Below are positions 50,398 to 58,666 of a stretch of 64,000 nt of DNA, one piece after another. Location: assembly GCA_039944855.1 (NCBI GenBank), contig JBDUXZ010000002.1, forward strand, positions 124,001-188,000, written 5' to 3'. The translations under genes and the position numbers were made by a program. The notes under the pieces were generated by a model. It did not search any database, had not been told where the DNA came from, and was given only the letters and a program-made list of their open reading frames with translations. Source of the stretch: Rhodothermales bacterium. Lineage in GTDB: Bacteria > Bacteroidota > Rhodothermia > Rhodothermales > JANQRZ01. The first letter of the stretch is position 1, and every line of letters begins with the position of its first letter.

Positions 50398-51704
50398 CGC
50401 AGCGCCGGAGCCAGCACGGTCGCGTCGCCATCGATGTCGGGGTTCGGGCGGAGGCCGAGAAGCGCCGTGAGGAACGGGTAGATGTGCACGTTGTCGAACG
50501 CGGCGATCCGCCCCGCTGCCGCGACCTGCGGCCCGGCGGCGAGGAAGATGCCGCCCATCGTCGAGTCTTCCGGGGCGTAGCCGTGCACACCGCCCCACGG
50601 CCGCTCGAAGTGGCGCGGCAGCCCAACGAGCACAGGCCGCTCGGCGACGAGGATGAGCGGCGGGGTGCGCGGGCTCGTGCCGAAGTGCCAGCCCTCCGGC
50701 AGTTCGTCGCGGGTGTAGGAGCGGACCGTCGGCGGGAGCGCGACGTCGAGGAGCACGTCGAGCGAATCGGCGGCGGCTTCGTCGAGCCAGAGCATGAGTT
50801 CGGGGCCGGCCGTGAGCGCCTGCACGTCGTCGGGCAGCGTCACGTAGTCCGTGACGACGACGGCCTGCCCCGCATCCGGCTGCGCCATCCCGTGATCGGA
50901 GACGAGCACGACGTTCACGTCGTCCCGCCCGTCGATCCGTTCGATCCCGTCGAGGAGTCGGCCGAGCGCGGAGTCCACGCGGGCGACGGCGTCGGCGACC
51001 TCGGGGCTGTCGGGGCCGTGGCGGTGCCCGGCCCCGTCGACGGCGGAGAAGTACAGCGTCAGGAGGCGGGGCCGCCGGGCGTCGGGCAGGCTGAGCCACG
51101 CGAGCGCCGAGTCCACGCGCGCCTCGTACGTCACGTCATTATCGTACGGCTTCCACGTCGTCGGCCGCACGCCCATCACCGGGGCCTCGGTCCCGACCCA
51201 GAAGTACGACGCCGTGACGAGGCCCTGCGTCTCGGCCGTCACCCAGATCGGCTCGCCGCCGTACCACCGCCCGTCGCCGACGGCATCGCGGTCGCGCATC
51301 GAGTACGTCGCGTCGAAGCCGGGGTCGTAGATCGTATTCCCGACGAGGCCGTGGCGGTCGGGATACATCCCCGTGGCGATGCTGTAGTGGTTCGGGAACG
51401 TGAGCGTGGGGAAGCTCGGGACGAGCGCATCGGCGCGGACGCCTGCTTCTGCGACGCGGTCGAAGTTCGGCGTCGGGTAGCGGTCGAGGTAGTCGTGGCG
51501 GAACCCGTCGAACGAGACGAGCACGACGGTCGGGGCGTCGCGGTGCGCGGGCGCGTTCGTGCCGCCGCTGCCTTCGGGGAACGCAAGCCGCTCGGGCGCG
51601 GTGGCCCCGCCAACCGGCGACGTGGGGACGGACGGCGCGGTGGCGGGTGACGGAGCGCACCCGGCGAAGCAGAGAGCGGCGAGAAGGGTGAGGGCAAAGC
51701 GCAT
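50394..51704 (-). CDS. NPP-type phosphodiesterase lipoprotein (alkaline phosphatase superfamily)
   Basis: This 436-residue lipoprotein (MRFALTLLAALCFAGC) belongs to the nucleotide pyrophosphatase/phosphodiesterase family. The core has VLVSFDGFRHDYLDRY (metal-binding aspartate), the nucleophile threonine in PSFPTLTFPNHYSIATG, YFSAVDGAGHRHGP and VSDHGMAQP with the second metal ligands. Substrate (nucleotide, phospholipid or sugar phosphate diester) cannot be fixed. Its 3' end overlaps that of the L7/L12-like gene. Confidence 0.92.
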   Translation of the reverse strand: MRFALTLLAALCFAGCAPSPATAPSVPTSPVGGATAPERLAFPEGSGGTNAPAHRDAPTVVLVSFDGFRHDYLDRYPTPNFDRVAEAGVRADALVPSFPTLTFPNHYSIATGMYPDRHGLVGNTIYDPGFDATYSMRDRDAVGDGRWYGGEPIWVTAETQGLVTASYFWVGTEAPVMGVRPTTWKPYDNDVTYEARVDSALAWLSLPDARRPRLLTLYFSAVDGAGHRHGPDSPEVADAVARVDSALGRLLDGIERIDGRDDVNVVLVSDHGMAQPDAGQAVVVTDYVTLPDDVQALTAGPELMLWLDEAAADSLDVLLDVALPPTVRSYTRDELPEGWHFGTSPRTPPLILVAERPVLVGLPRHFERPWGGVHGYAPEDSTMGGIFLAAGPQVAAAGRIAAFDNVHIYPFLTALLGLRPNPDIDGDATVLAPALR

Positions 51705-51717
51705 AAGGCGTCGTACG

Positions 51718-51750
51718 AAAAAGGCCGCCCCGGCGGGTGCCGGACGGCCT
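51718..51750 (-). terminator. Intrinsic terminator downstream of the small acidic gene
   Basis: On the minus strand AGGCCG...CGGCCT with inner CCGGC/GCCGG pairing is followed by TTTTT. It sits between the stop of the small gene at 51775 and the start of the phosphodiesterase gene, both on the minus strand, and separates their transcripts. Confidence 0.75.
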
Positions 51751-51774
51751 CGTGAGATAGGCGGCGGAGCGGCG

Positions 51775-51984
51775 TCAGTAGCCGCGTCCTTTCCGTTCGG
51801 CCTCGCGGACCTTCGCGGGGTCGGGCGAGATGATCGTCTTGTGCGTGCCCTCTTCCGGCAGCGACATCGGATCGGTGCCGACGTTGGGCTGGACCTCGGG
51901 ATCGCCCCCGCCGGACTTGTCTTCGACGTAGTCGGCTCGTTCTTCGTGGAGTTCCTTCGGGTCTTTCTCGGGCTGATCGGACAT
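51775..51984 (-). CDS. Small acidic hypothetical protein
   Basis: This 69-residue hydrophilic protein (MSDQPEKDPKELHEERADYV...REAERKGRGY) has no signal peptide, helix bundle or known motif and looks disordered. It sits between def (upstream, minus) and the phosphodiesterase gene and is followed by a good terminator, which supports expression. Function unknown. Confidence 0.65.
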   Translation of the reverse strand: MSDQPEKDPKELHEERADYVEDKSGGGDPEVQPNVGTDPMSLPEEGTHKTIISPDPAKVREAERKGRGY

Positions 51985-52046
51985 GAGAGCGGCGTCTGAT
52001 GAGAGGGACGGCTTGTACGGCACGCCGCCCCGTTCGTTCTCCCCCC

Positions 52047-52640
52047 TCACGCCGACTGCGGCTCGGCGTCGGGTGACGCGAGGAGGTAGTCGGCGTCGCC
52101 TTCGCCACGGGCGATGGTGTTGAGGCGTCGTTTCAGCAGCTTCCGCCGGAGTTGGCTGATGTGGTCGATGAAGAGGACGCCGTGGAGGTGGTCGAGTTCG
52201 TGCTGGATCACGCGGGCGAGGATGCCCCCGGCCACGATGTCATGCTCTGTAAAATCCCGGTCGAGGAAGCGGACGCGAACGCGGTCGGGGCGGGCGACGA
52301 GTTCGCGGATGTCGGGAATCGAGAGGCACCCCTCCTCGTACTCGCAAACGCCCTCGTCCTCCTCCACGATCTCGGGGTTGATGAACGCCATCGGCGCGCG
52401 CGCCCACGGCGGGATCTCGCCCAACTCTTCCATCAGATCTTCCGCCATCGCGCTGAGGTCGACGACGAACAACCGCTCGCGGCGGCCGATCTGGGGCGCG
52501 GCCAGCCCGATCCCGCTCGCCGCGTGCATCGTCTCGACCATGTCGTCGATGAGTTGCTGGAGCGCCGGGCTGTCTGCTTCGATGGGAATCGTCTCCTCGC
52601 GGAGGATCGGACTGCCGTAGGGATAGATCGGGAGAATCAT
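52047..52640 (-). CDS. def: Peptide deformylase
   Basis: This 197-residue enzyme removes the N-formyl group from nascent proteins. The start at 52640 gives MILPIYPYGSPILREETIPI. All three metal/catalytic motifs are present: GIGLAAPQIG, EGCLSIP (Cys ligand) and HELDH with the catalytic glutamate. Residues 60-90 (MAEDLMEELGEIPPWARAP) form a longer insert than in E. coli. The gap to the upstream ruvX gene holds a word-built hairpin. Confidence 0.95.
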   Translation of the reverse strand: MILPIYPYGSPILREETIPIEADSPALQQLIDDMVETMHAASGIGLAAPQIGRRERLFVVDLSAMAEDLMEELGEIPPWARAPMAFINPEIVEEDEGVCEYEEGCLSIPDIRELVARPDRVRVRFLDRDFTEHDIVAGGILARVIQHELDHLHGVLFIDHISQLRRKLLKRRLNTIARGEGDADYLLASPDAEPQSA

Positions 52641-52646
52641 TCGATC

Positions 52647-52730
52647 AAAGGGTAAGGGATGAGGGGTAGAGGGTAAAATCGCTCGCCTCGCCGGCGAGCT
52701 TCCTGTCACCCTATGCCCTTTTCACTTCAC
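52647..52730. repeat. Word-built hairpin (AGGGTA words) between ruvX and def
   Basis: The left arm (52647-52678) is a run of AGGG-type words (AAAGGGTAAGGGATGAGGGG). The right arm (about 52707-52730) has CACCCTATGCCCTTTTCAC. An inner stem GCTCGCC/GGCGAGC (52681-52699) makes the apex. The right arm overlaps the ruvX stop codon. Confidence 0.6.
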
Positions 52731-53156
52731 GCTTGCTACTTCGTCGAGGTACTCTTGGAGGATGACGGCGGCGGCGGCGCGGTCGACGCGGCCTTTGTCA
52801 CGGCGGGCCTTCCGCCCGGCCCCGGCGGCGCGGATCGCCTCCTTCGCCCTCGCTGACGAGAACCGCTCGTCCCACGCGACGAGGGCAACGCCCGGGAACG
52901 CATTACGGAGCCGGTTGAAATACGGACGCACGCGCTCGGTCGCCGCGCCCTCCTCCCCGTCGGCCATCAATGGCCATCCGACGACGAGGGCTTCGATCCC
53001 CTCGTCACGGTGTAACGTGCGGAGCCGCTCGACGGCCTCGTCCGGGGGGTACGTCCCGAGCGGCTGCGCGAACAGCCGAAGCGGGTCCGCCATCGCGAGC
53101 CCGACGCGCTTCGTCCCGTAGTCTACCGCGACGATTCGAGGCCGGCTGGGGAGCAT
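52722..53156 (-). CDS. ruvX: Putative pre-16S rRNA nuclease / Holliday junction resolvase-like YqgF
   Basis: This 144-residue RNase H-fold protein has IVAVDYGTKRVGLAMADPL, the metal-binding first strand, followed by LVVGWPLMADGEEGAATERV, DERFSSARA and the C-terminal RVDRAAAAVILQEYLD. The family matures 16S rRNA ends. The ATG at 53156 is preferred over a TTG at 53168. It is transcribed with def. Confidence 0.92.
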   Translation of the reverse strand: MLPSRPRIVAVDYGTKRVGLAMADPLRLFAQPLGTYPPDEAVERLRTLHRDEGIEALVVGWPLMADGEEGAATERVRPYFNRLRNAFPGVALVAWDERFSSARAKEAIRAAGAGRKARRDKGRVDRAAAAVILQEYLDEVASVK

Positions 53157-53202
53157 GAGCGAAGGCAACAGAGGGCGGAGCGAGCCCGCGCGCCGTCAAG
53201 GG

Positions 53203-53237
53203 GAAAGAAAATCGGGGGCCGGCACAGCCGGCCCCCG
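53203..53237 (-). terminator. Intrinsic terminator of the HU gene
   Basis: A near-perfect hairpin GGGGGCCGGC/GCCGGCCCCC with a 3-base loop (53214-53236) is followed on the minus strand by ATTTTCTTTCC. It lies just after the HU gene stop at 53265. Confidence 0.8.
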
Positions 53238-53264
53238 AAGGTACAACGAGTGCCGGAGAGGACG

Positions 53265-53750
53265 CTAGACGTTGCTGGTCTGCTTCGCCTTGGCGGTGCC
53301 GTTGACGGCCTTCGCTCCGTTGGTGGCCTTCGCGCCATTCGTGGCTTTCCCGTTCGCGGCCTTCGTTCCATTTGTGGCTTTCCCGTTCGTCGGCGCGTCG
53401 GCGCTGCCTTCGGGGATTGAGTAGCCAAGTTCCTTGAGCGGCTGCTGGAGCTCGAGCTTCACGCGCTTGCTCGGCTTGAAGTGAGTCTTGCGCCGGCTCG
53501 GGATGAACACGGTCTCGTTCGTCTTCGGATTCCGCGCTTTCGGCTTGGCTTTGGTCTTCTTCACCTCGAAGACGCCGAAGTCCCGGAGTTCGATGCGGAC
53601 CTCGGGATCCGCGTCGAGCATCAGCTCGCGCAGCGCCGTGATCACGTCGGTGACCCAGGGCTCAGACTTGTAGATCGGTTCGTTTCGCAGTTCTGCGACG
53701 CGACGAGCTACGTCTTTTTTCGTCAGCGTGGGGACGCGCTTTTGAGCCAT
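53265..53750 (-). CDS. HU/IHF-family DNA-binding protein with repeat tail
   Basis: This 161-residue protein has an HU/IHF core (about 1-110): TLTKKDVARRVAEL, the dimer helix VTDVITALRELML, and the arm FGVFEVKKTKAKPKARNPKT, where GxFxxxxRxxRxGRNPxTG-type residues are partly kept. The last about 45 residues are a tandem low-complexity tail of (A/T)NG(K/A/T) units. It binds and bends DNA. The tail may add nonspecific contacts. The start at 53750 follows an AGAGAG ribosome-site-like stretch. Confidence 0.9.
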   Translation of the reverse strand: MAQKRVPTLTKKDVARRVAELRNEPIYKSEPWVTDVITALRELMLDADPEVRIELRDFGVFEVKKTKAKPKARNPKTNETVFIPSRRKTHFKPSKRVKLELQQPLKELGYSIPEGSADAPTNGKATNGTKAANGKATNGAKATNGAKAVNGTAKAKQTSNV

Positions 53751-54072
53751 GATATTCTCTCTGGTGGTGGTTTGAAATGTAGCGGTACACATACGAAGGG
53801 ATGATGAACGAAAGGATCGACGCCTCGGTCCGAAGGCGCGCCCCGTGCTCCCACAGCTTCACGCTGATCGCGATACAACTGTAGATAAAACAGGGCCCTT
53901 CCGTCCAACATGGTGTGCGCAGCGGGTGCCGAGTGGCACAGACTAGGACGCACGACGCGCCTCAACCTGCCGGCCTTGCACATGTTCCAAGAACGGCAAT
54001 TACAACGCCGTGATTGCCCTTCCCCCTCGCTTCATGCACAACTTTCACACGGGAGGGTTAGCAAATATAAAC
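53751..54072. other. 322-bp gap between HU and relA-type genes
   Basis: This is upstream of the HU gene and downstream of the (p)ppGpp gene, both minus strand, so it should hold the HU promoter. The segment 53870-53900 is AT-rich (TGTAGATAAAACAGG) and GGCAAT/ATTGCC (53994-54017) forms a modest imperfect hairpin. I see no gene, RNA or strong terminator in it. Confidence 0.4.
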
Positions 54073-56352
54073 CTATTCCTCAAACCGATAGACCCCGTAC
54101 ATCCCGTCGAGCCGTCCGAGCCGCTGCATCAGCCGCCGGAGGTGCTTGAGGTCCGAGACGAAGAGGACGACGGTCCCCTCGAACACCCCGTCCTCGCTCT
54201 CGACGGTGATGCTGCGGATGTTCGTTTTGAGGTTCTTCGAGATCACCGTGGTGATGTCGGACACGATCCCGACGCGGTCCTCGCCGACGAGCCGGAGCGC
54301 GGCGATGAACTGCACGTCCTTCTGCCGGCTCCACTCGACGGGGATGATCCGGTCGGTGTGATCCATGAGGAGGTGCGGCGCGTTGCGGCAGCTCGTGCGG
54401 TGGATATTGATCGTCCCCGTTTTCGAAACGAACCCGAACACGTCATCGCCGGGGATGGGGTTGCAGCACGTGGCGTACTGCGTGGCGAGGTCGGCGTGGT
54501 GCTCGCCGTCGATGACGAGGGCGGCGCGGCCCTCCTCGCGGGCGGTCTCGGTGAACTCCGAGACCTGGAGCCGGAGCGGGGCGTCGTCTTTCTCCGGCTC
54601 AGACAGGCCCGACTCGCGGCGCCCTGCCCGCACGGAGCGGACGAACTCGCTGGGGTCGTAGAGGCCGACGCCGATCTCGTAGAAGAGCTGCTGCGAGGTG
54701 GGAAACTTGAGCCGCGACGAGAGCCGGTTCAGCTCGTCCTCGTCGAGTTCGAGCTTCGCCCGCTTCAGCTTCTTCTCGAGCAGCTCGCGCCCGTGGTCGA
54801 CGGCCTTCCGCCGCTTCTCGTTGATCCAGTGGCGGATGCGGCTCCGCGCCTTATGCGTGACGACGAACTGCATCCAGTCCGGGTTCGGCGTCTGCTTCTT
54901 CGAGGTGAGGATCTCGACCTGGTCGCCGGAGGAGAGGTGGTACGAGAGTGGGACCATCCGCCCGTTCGCCTTCGCGCCGATGCAGTGGAAGCCGACCTCG
55001 GTGTGGACCTGGAAGGCGAAGTCCACGGGCGTCGCGCCGCGCGGGAGCGTGAGGAGGTCGCCGTTCGGGGTGAAGACGTAGATCTCCTCGTCGTAGAGGT
55101 TGAGTTGGAACTCCTTGACGAAATCGCTCGCGCGGTCCGGCGTCGGGTTCTCCATGAGGTCGCGGACCCATGCGTAGATCTGCTCCATCGCCTCGTCGGA
55201 GCGCATCTTCGCCGCGACGCCGTCGCCGCCGGCCGGCCCGGCGCCCTCTTTGTACTTCCAGTGCGCCGCCACGCCGCGCTCGGCAATCGCGTGCATCTCC
55301 TCGGTCCGGATCTGGATCTCGACGGGCCGCCCGTCAGGACCGAGGACCGTCGTGTGGAGGCTCTGGTAGCCGTTCGACTTCGGGACGGAGATGAAGTCGC
55401 GGAAGCGCTCGGGGATCGGCTTGTAGAGGTCGGTCAGGATCGAGTAGACGCGCCAGCAGTCCTCGCGGCCTTTCTTCCCCTCGCCCTTGAGCACGACGCG
55501 GATGGCGAAGAGGTCGTAGATCTCGTCGAGCCCCTTCTGCTGCCGCTGCATCTTGCGGTAGATCGACGAGATGCTCTTGGGGCGGCCATAGATGTGGAAC
55601 TCGAACCCGGCCTCTTTCAGCTCCCGCTCGACCGGCTCGATGAAGCGCTCGACGAAGTGCTCGCGCTGCTTCCGGGTCTTGTTGAGCCCGCGCGCGATCT
55701 CCTGGTAGGCGTCGGACTGGAGGTACTTCAAGCACAGCTCTTCGAGCTCGGTCTTGACCTCGTTGAGCCCGAACCGATGGGCGAGCGGGACGAAGAGGTC
55801 CTGCGTCTCCGACGCGATCTTGAGCTGCTTCCGCTGCGGGAGCGAGCCGAGCGTCCGCATGTTGTGGAGGCGGTCGGCGAACTTCACGATGATGACGCGG
55901 ATGTCCGACGCCATCGAGAGCATGAGCTTCCGCACGTTCTCGGCCTGCCCGAGCTCGCGGCTCTCGAAGACGTGGTCGATCTTCGTCAGCCCGTCGATGA
56001 TGAGCGCCATCTCGCGCCCGAACTCGGCCTCGATCAACTCCAATGAGAGGTCCGTGTCCTCGACCGTGTCGTGGAGGAGCGCGGCAGCGACGGAGACGTC
56101 GTCGAACGGCACATCGCGCGCGACGATCGTAGCGACTTCGAGGGGGTGCGAGATGTAGCGCTCGCCGGAGGCGCGGTGGTCGTCGCGGTGCGCCCAGTAG
56201 GCGATGCCGAAGGCGCGGCGGAGCATGGCCTCGTCCACGCTCGGGAGGTTGCGGCTGCAGTACTCCAGCAGGACGCGGAGGCGGCGCTCGAAGGCCGGCT
56301 CGATCTGGAGTTCCTGGAGTTGGGCGCTGAGGTACTTGGAGGCTTGGATCAT
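54073..56352 (-). CDS. Bifunctional (p)ppGpp synthetase/hydrolase (Rel/SpoT type)
   Basis: This 759-residue enzyme controls the stringent response. The N-terminal HD hydrolase domain has H70-P and H94-D95-TVEDT, so hydrolase activity is likely. The synthetase domain contains GRPKSISSIYRKMQRQQKG and RVVLKGEGKK. The TGS domain (YVFTPNGDLLTLPRGATPVD) and the C-terminal ACT domain (EDRVGIVSDITTVIS) follow. Cys-Cys in YATCCNPIPGDD is in the zinc-finger-like region. It is a single full-length Rel-type enzyme. Confidence 0.96.
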   Translation of the reverse strand: MIQASKYLSAQLQELQIEPAFERRLRVLLEYCSRNLPSVDEAMLRRAFGIAYWAHRDDHRASGERYISHPLEVATIVARDVPFDDVSVAAALLHDTVEDTDLSLELIEAEFGREMALIIDGLTKIDHVFESRELGQAENVRKLMLSMASDIRVIIVKFADRLHNMRTLGSLPQRKQLKIASETQDLFVPLAHRFGLNEVKTELEELCLKYLQSDAYQEIARGLNKTRKQREHFVERFIEPVERELKEAGFEFHIYGRPKSISSIYRKMQRQQKGLDEIYDLFAIRVVLKGEGKKGREDCWRVYSILTDLYKPIPERFRDFISVPKSNGYQSLHTTVLGPDGRPVEIQIRTEEMHAIAERGVAAHWKYKEGAGPAGGDGVAAKMRSDEAMEQIYAWVRDLMENPTPDRASDFVKEFQLNLYDEEIYVFTPNGDLLTLPRGATPVDFAFQVHTEVGFHCIGAKANGRMVPLSYHLSSGDQVEILTSKKQTPNPDWMQFVVTHKARSRIRHWINEKRRKAVDHGRELLEKKLKRAKLELDEDELNRLSSRLKFPTSQQLFYEIGVGLYDPSEFVRSVRAGRRESGLSEPEKDDAPLRLQVSEFTETAREEGRAALVIDGEHHADLATQYATCCNPIPGDDVFGFVSKTGTINIHRTSCRNAPHLLMDHTDRIIPVEWSRQKDVQFIAALRLVGEDRVGIVSDITTVISKNLKTNIRSITVESEDGVFEGTVVLFVSDLKHLRRLMQRLGRLDGMYGVYRFEE

Positions 56353-56427
56353 GCGAGGGCTCGGGCCGGGGTGTCACCGCATGATAGGGTATCCGAAGCG
56401 CCCCGCCCGGTTCCTGTGCAAGCCTGC

Positions 56428-56446
56428 GATGGGGTGCCACCCCATC
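56428..56446. repeat. Perfect short palindromic hairpin
   Basis: GATGGGGT/ACCCCATC with a 3-base loop lies in the gap between rplQ and the relA-type gene start, 12 bp below the terminator-like hairpin at 56459. Strong stem; role unknown. Confidence 0.7.
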
Positions 56447-56458
56447 AAACGATAGCGA

Positions 56459-56481
56459 CCCCGCCTGACGAACAGACGGGG
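56459..56481 (-). terminator. Probable end of the alpha operon
   Basis: On the minus strand CCCCGTCTG/CAGGCGGGG (one G-U pair) with a TTCG loop follows the rplQ stop at 56509. Only a short T-run follows (TCGTTT), so termination strength is uncertain. Confidence 0.55.
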
Positions 56482-56508
56482 CCGCGATGCTGCGTAGGGC
56501 GGGTGAGA

Positions 56509-57528
56509 TCAGCCGCGGTGCTGCGAGCCGCCGGCCGTGCCCTTGTCGCCTTCACCGGTCTCCGGCGGGGGCTCCCCGGTCTGCGGGGCGGCGCCCTGCG
56601 GCGTGTCCGGGTGCATCGTCTCCTCGTCCGACGGCGTCTCCGGCGCGTCGTCCGACTGCGTCGAGGCGTCCTCGGCGGCGGGCGCCTCGGCTTCCGGCGC
56701 GTCGGCTACGGTCTCGGCCTGGCCCGAGGGGTCGCCCGCTTCGGGCGTCTCGGGGGCTTCGGACACGTCGGACTCGGGGGCGTGGTGCGCCGTGCCGCCG
56801 GCCTCTTTCATCCGCTCGATGTAGGCGTCGTAACCGGCCTTGTCGCCCTTCGCGAGGAAGGCGGCCTGCTCGGCCCACGTCTCCTCGTTCGCGGAGGCAT
56901 CGCTGCCCTCGCTGCCTTCGGAGATGGCCGCGCGGAGCGTGTCGAGGTCGGCCTCGGCGAGCTGGGCGAACGTCGTGATCCCGGCGTCGTGGAGCGCGGA
57001 GGCGAACACCTTGCCCACCCCGTAGACCTTCGTGAGGTCGTCGGCTCCGGACTTCGCCGGAGCGACGGCCTTCGGCTGCTGCGTCTGGCCGGACGACTTC
57101 TTGCGCCGCCCGCCACCGCCACCACGGCGGGTGCGCTTCTTGCCGGAGCTCGCGCCATCGGGCTTCACGTCGTTGTAATCGACGAGCTCGATGATCGCCA
57201 TTTCGGCGGCGTCGCCCTGACGGAGCCCGAGCTTGATGACGCGGGTGTAGCCGCCGGGGCGGTCGCCGACCTGGGCCGAGATGTCGCCGAAGAGCTCTTT
57301 CACGGCCTCCTTGCTCTGGAGGCGACGGAAGACCTGGCGGCGGTTGGCCGTCGTGTCCTCTTTGGCGCGGTTGATGAGCGGCTCGACGTACGAGCGGAGG
57401 GCTTTCGCCTTCGGCAGCGTCGTCTCGATCCGCTTGTGCTCGACGAGCGCCGTGGCCATCGCAGCGAGCGTGGCTTTGCGGTGCGCCGCCGTGCGACCGA
57501 GCTTCTTAATCCTGTTCTGGTGTCTCAT
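56509..57528 (-). CDS. rplQ: Ribosomal protein L17 with helix-hairpin-helix extension
   Basis: This 339-residue protein has a normal L17 at residues 1-118 ([58 protein letters not shown]). Then comes a basic linker ([20 protein letters not shown], about 128-155), and a helix-hairpin-helix-like domain ([33 protein letters not shown], about 161-200). A long acidic, Glu/Ala/Pro-rich tail completes it. L17 is usually about 120-200 residues. It ends the alpha operon, with rpoA immediately upstream. Confidence 0.93.
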   Translation of the reverse strand: MRHQNRIKKLGRTAAHRKATLAAMATALVEHKRIETTLPKAKALRSYVEPLINRAKEDTTANRRQVFRRLQSKEAVKELFGDISAQVGDRPGGYTRVIKLGLRQGDAAEMAIIELVDYNDVKPDGASSGKKRTRRGGGGGRRKKSSGQTQQPKAVAPAKSGADDLTKVYGVGKVFASALHDAGITTFAQLAEADLDTLRAAISEGSEGSDASANEETWAEQAAFLAKGDKAGYDAYIERMKEAGGTAHHAPESDVSEAPETPEAGDPSGQAETVADAPEAEAPAAEDASTQSDDAPETPSDEETMHPDTPQGAAPQTGEPPPETGEGDKGTAGGSQHRG

Positions 57529-57530
57529 GG

Positions 57531-57607
57531 GGTTGCTATTGGCTTTGGGCTATTGGCTGCTGCATGTCATCCCTCAGCCAAGAGCCAAGAGCCAACAGCC
57601 AACGGCC
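57531..57607. repeat. Word-built hairpin (TTGGCT words) between rpoA and rplQ
   Basis: The left arm (57533-57560) carries TTGGCT-TTGGGC-TATTGGCT words. The right arm (57575-57607) carries four AGCCAA copies (CAGCCAAGAGCCAAGAGCCA). The arms are inverted copies of the same word, and the element occupies the rpoA-rplQ junction. Confidence 0.75.
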
Positions 57608-57609
57608 GC

Positions 57610-58602
57610 TCAGGCGGTTTCTTCGATGTATTTGGCGACGTCCATCCCGAAGCGGAGATTCCGGTCTTCGAGCACGGCGACGAGCTCCTGCAGGCTCTTG
57701 CGGCCGAAGTTGCGGAACTTCAGCATCTCGGACTCCTCGCGGCGCACGAGGTCGCCGATCGTCTTGATCGAGGCGGCCTTGAGGCAGTTCTGGGCGCGGA
57801 CCGAGAGGTCGAGGTCGTCGACGCTCTGGTTGAGCATCGAGCGGACGCGCTGGACCTCGGCGTCGACCTCCTTCTCCTCCTCAGGCTGCTCGGGCTCCTG
57901 CTCGACCGAGATGAAGAGGTTGACGTGGTCGCGGAGGATCTGCGCGGCGGCCGTGAGGGCGTCCTCCGGCGTCACCGAGCCGTCGGTCTCGACTTCGAGC
58001 GTGAGCCGCTCGTAGTCGATCTTCTCGCCGACGCGGGCCGGGTTCACCGTGTACTTCACGTTGAGGATCGGCGTGAAGATGGAGTCGACGGAGATGACCC
58101 CGATCGGGTCGTCGGCGCGCTTGTTCTCGTCGGCCGGCACGTAACCGCGGCCGCGGCCGACGCGGAGCTCCATGAGGAGGTCGGCTTCGTCGGAGAGCGT
58201 CGCGATGTGGTGCTCGGGGTTGAGGATCTCGAACTCGGCGGTCGCCTCAGCGAGCGAGCCGGCGGTGAGTTCACCGGGCCCCTCGATCTGGAGGGTGATG
58301 GTCCCTTCTTCCTCCTCCGAGGCGAGGAACCGCACGCCTTTGAGGTTGAGGATGATGTCGGAGACGTCTTCGGTGACGCCGGGGACCGTGGAGAACTCGT
58401 GCTGGACGCCGTCGATCTTGAGCGCGGTGATAGCCGTGCCTTCGAGCGAGGAGAGCAGCACGCGTCGGAACGCGTTGCCGATCGTCACGCCGTAGCCGCG
58501 TTCGAGCGGCTGGACCGTGAAGCGGCCGTAGGTCTCGTTCATCTCCTCGACCTGTACGCCGTCCGGCATCTGGAGCTGGATATTCGTCATCGTCGGATTC
58601 AT
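57610..58602 (-). CDS. rpoA: DNA-directed RNA polymerase alpha subunit
   Basis: This 330-residue subunit has an N-terminal assembly domain (GRFTVQPLERGYGVTIGNAF; GTAITALKIDGVQHEFSTVPG) and a C-terminal domain that contacts promoter UP elements and activators (LSVRAQNCLKAASIKTIGDL, FGRKSLQELVAVLEDRNLRF). The linker is acidic. Length is normal. It is in the alpha operon between rpsD and rplQ. Confidence 0.97.
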   Translation of the reverse strand: MNPTMTNIQLQMPDGVQVEEMNETYGRFTVQPLERGYGVTIGNAFRRVLLSSLEGTAITALKIDGVQHEFSTVPGVTEDVSDIILNLKGVRFLASEEEEGTITLQIEGPGELTAGSLAEATAEFEILNPEHHIATLSDEADLLMELRVGRGRGYVPADENKRADDPIGVISVDSIFTPILNVKYTVNPARVGEKIDYERLTLEVETDGSVTPEDALTAAAQILRDHVNLFISVEQEPEQPEEEKEVDAEVQRVRSMLNQSVDDLDLSVRAQNCLKAASIKTIGDLVRREESEMLKFRNFGRKSLQELVAVLEDRNLRFGMDVAKYIEETA

Positions 58603-58666
58603 TCTGTGTCGTCCTAAAGGGCTGGCCGGGGAAGCGAAGCGCGGGGTGCGCTCCGTCGTGCGAGGC

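Noticed and set aside
53994-54017. Terminator for the relA-type gene
   Set aside because: The GGCAAT/ATTGCC stem is short with a long loop, and no T-run follows on the minus strand.
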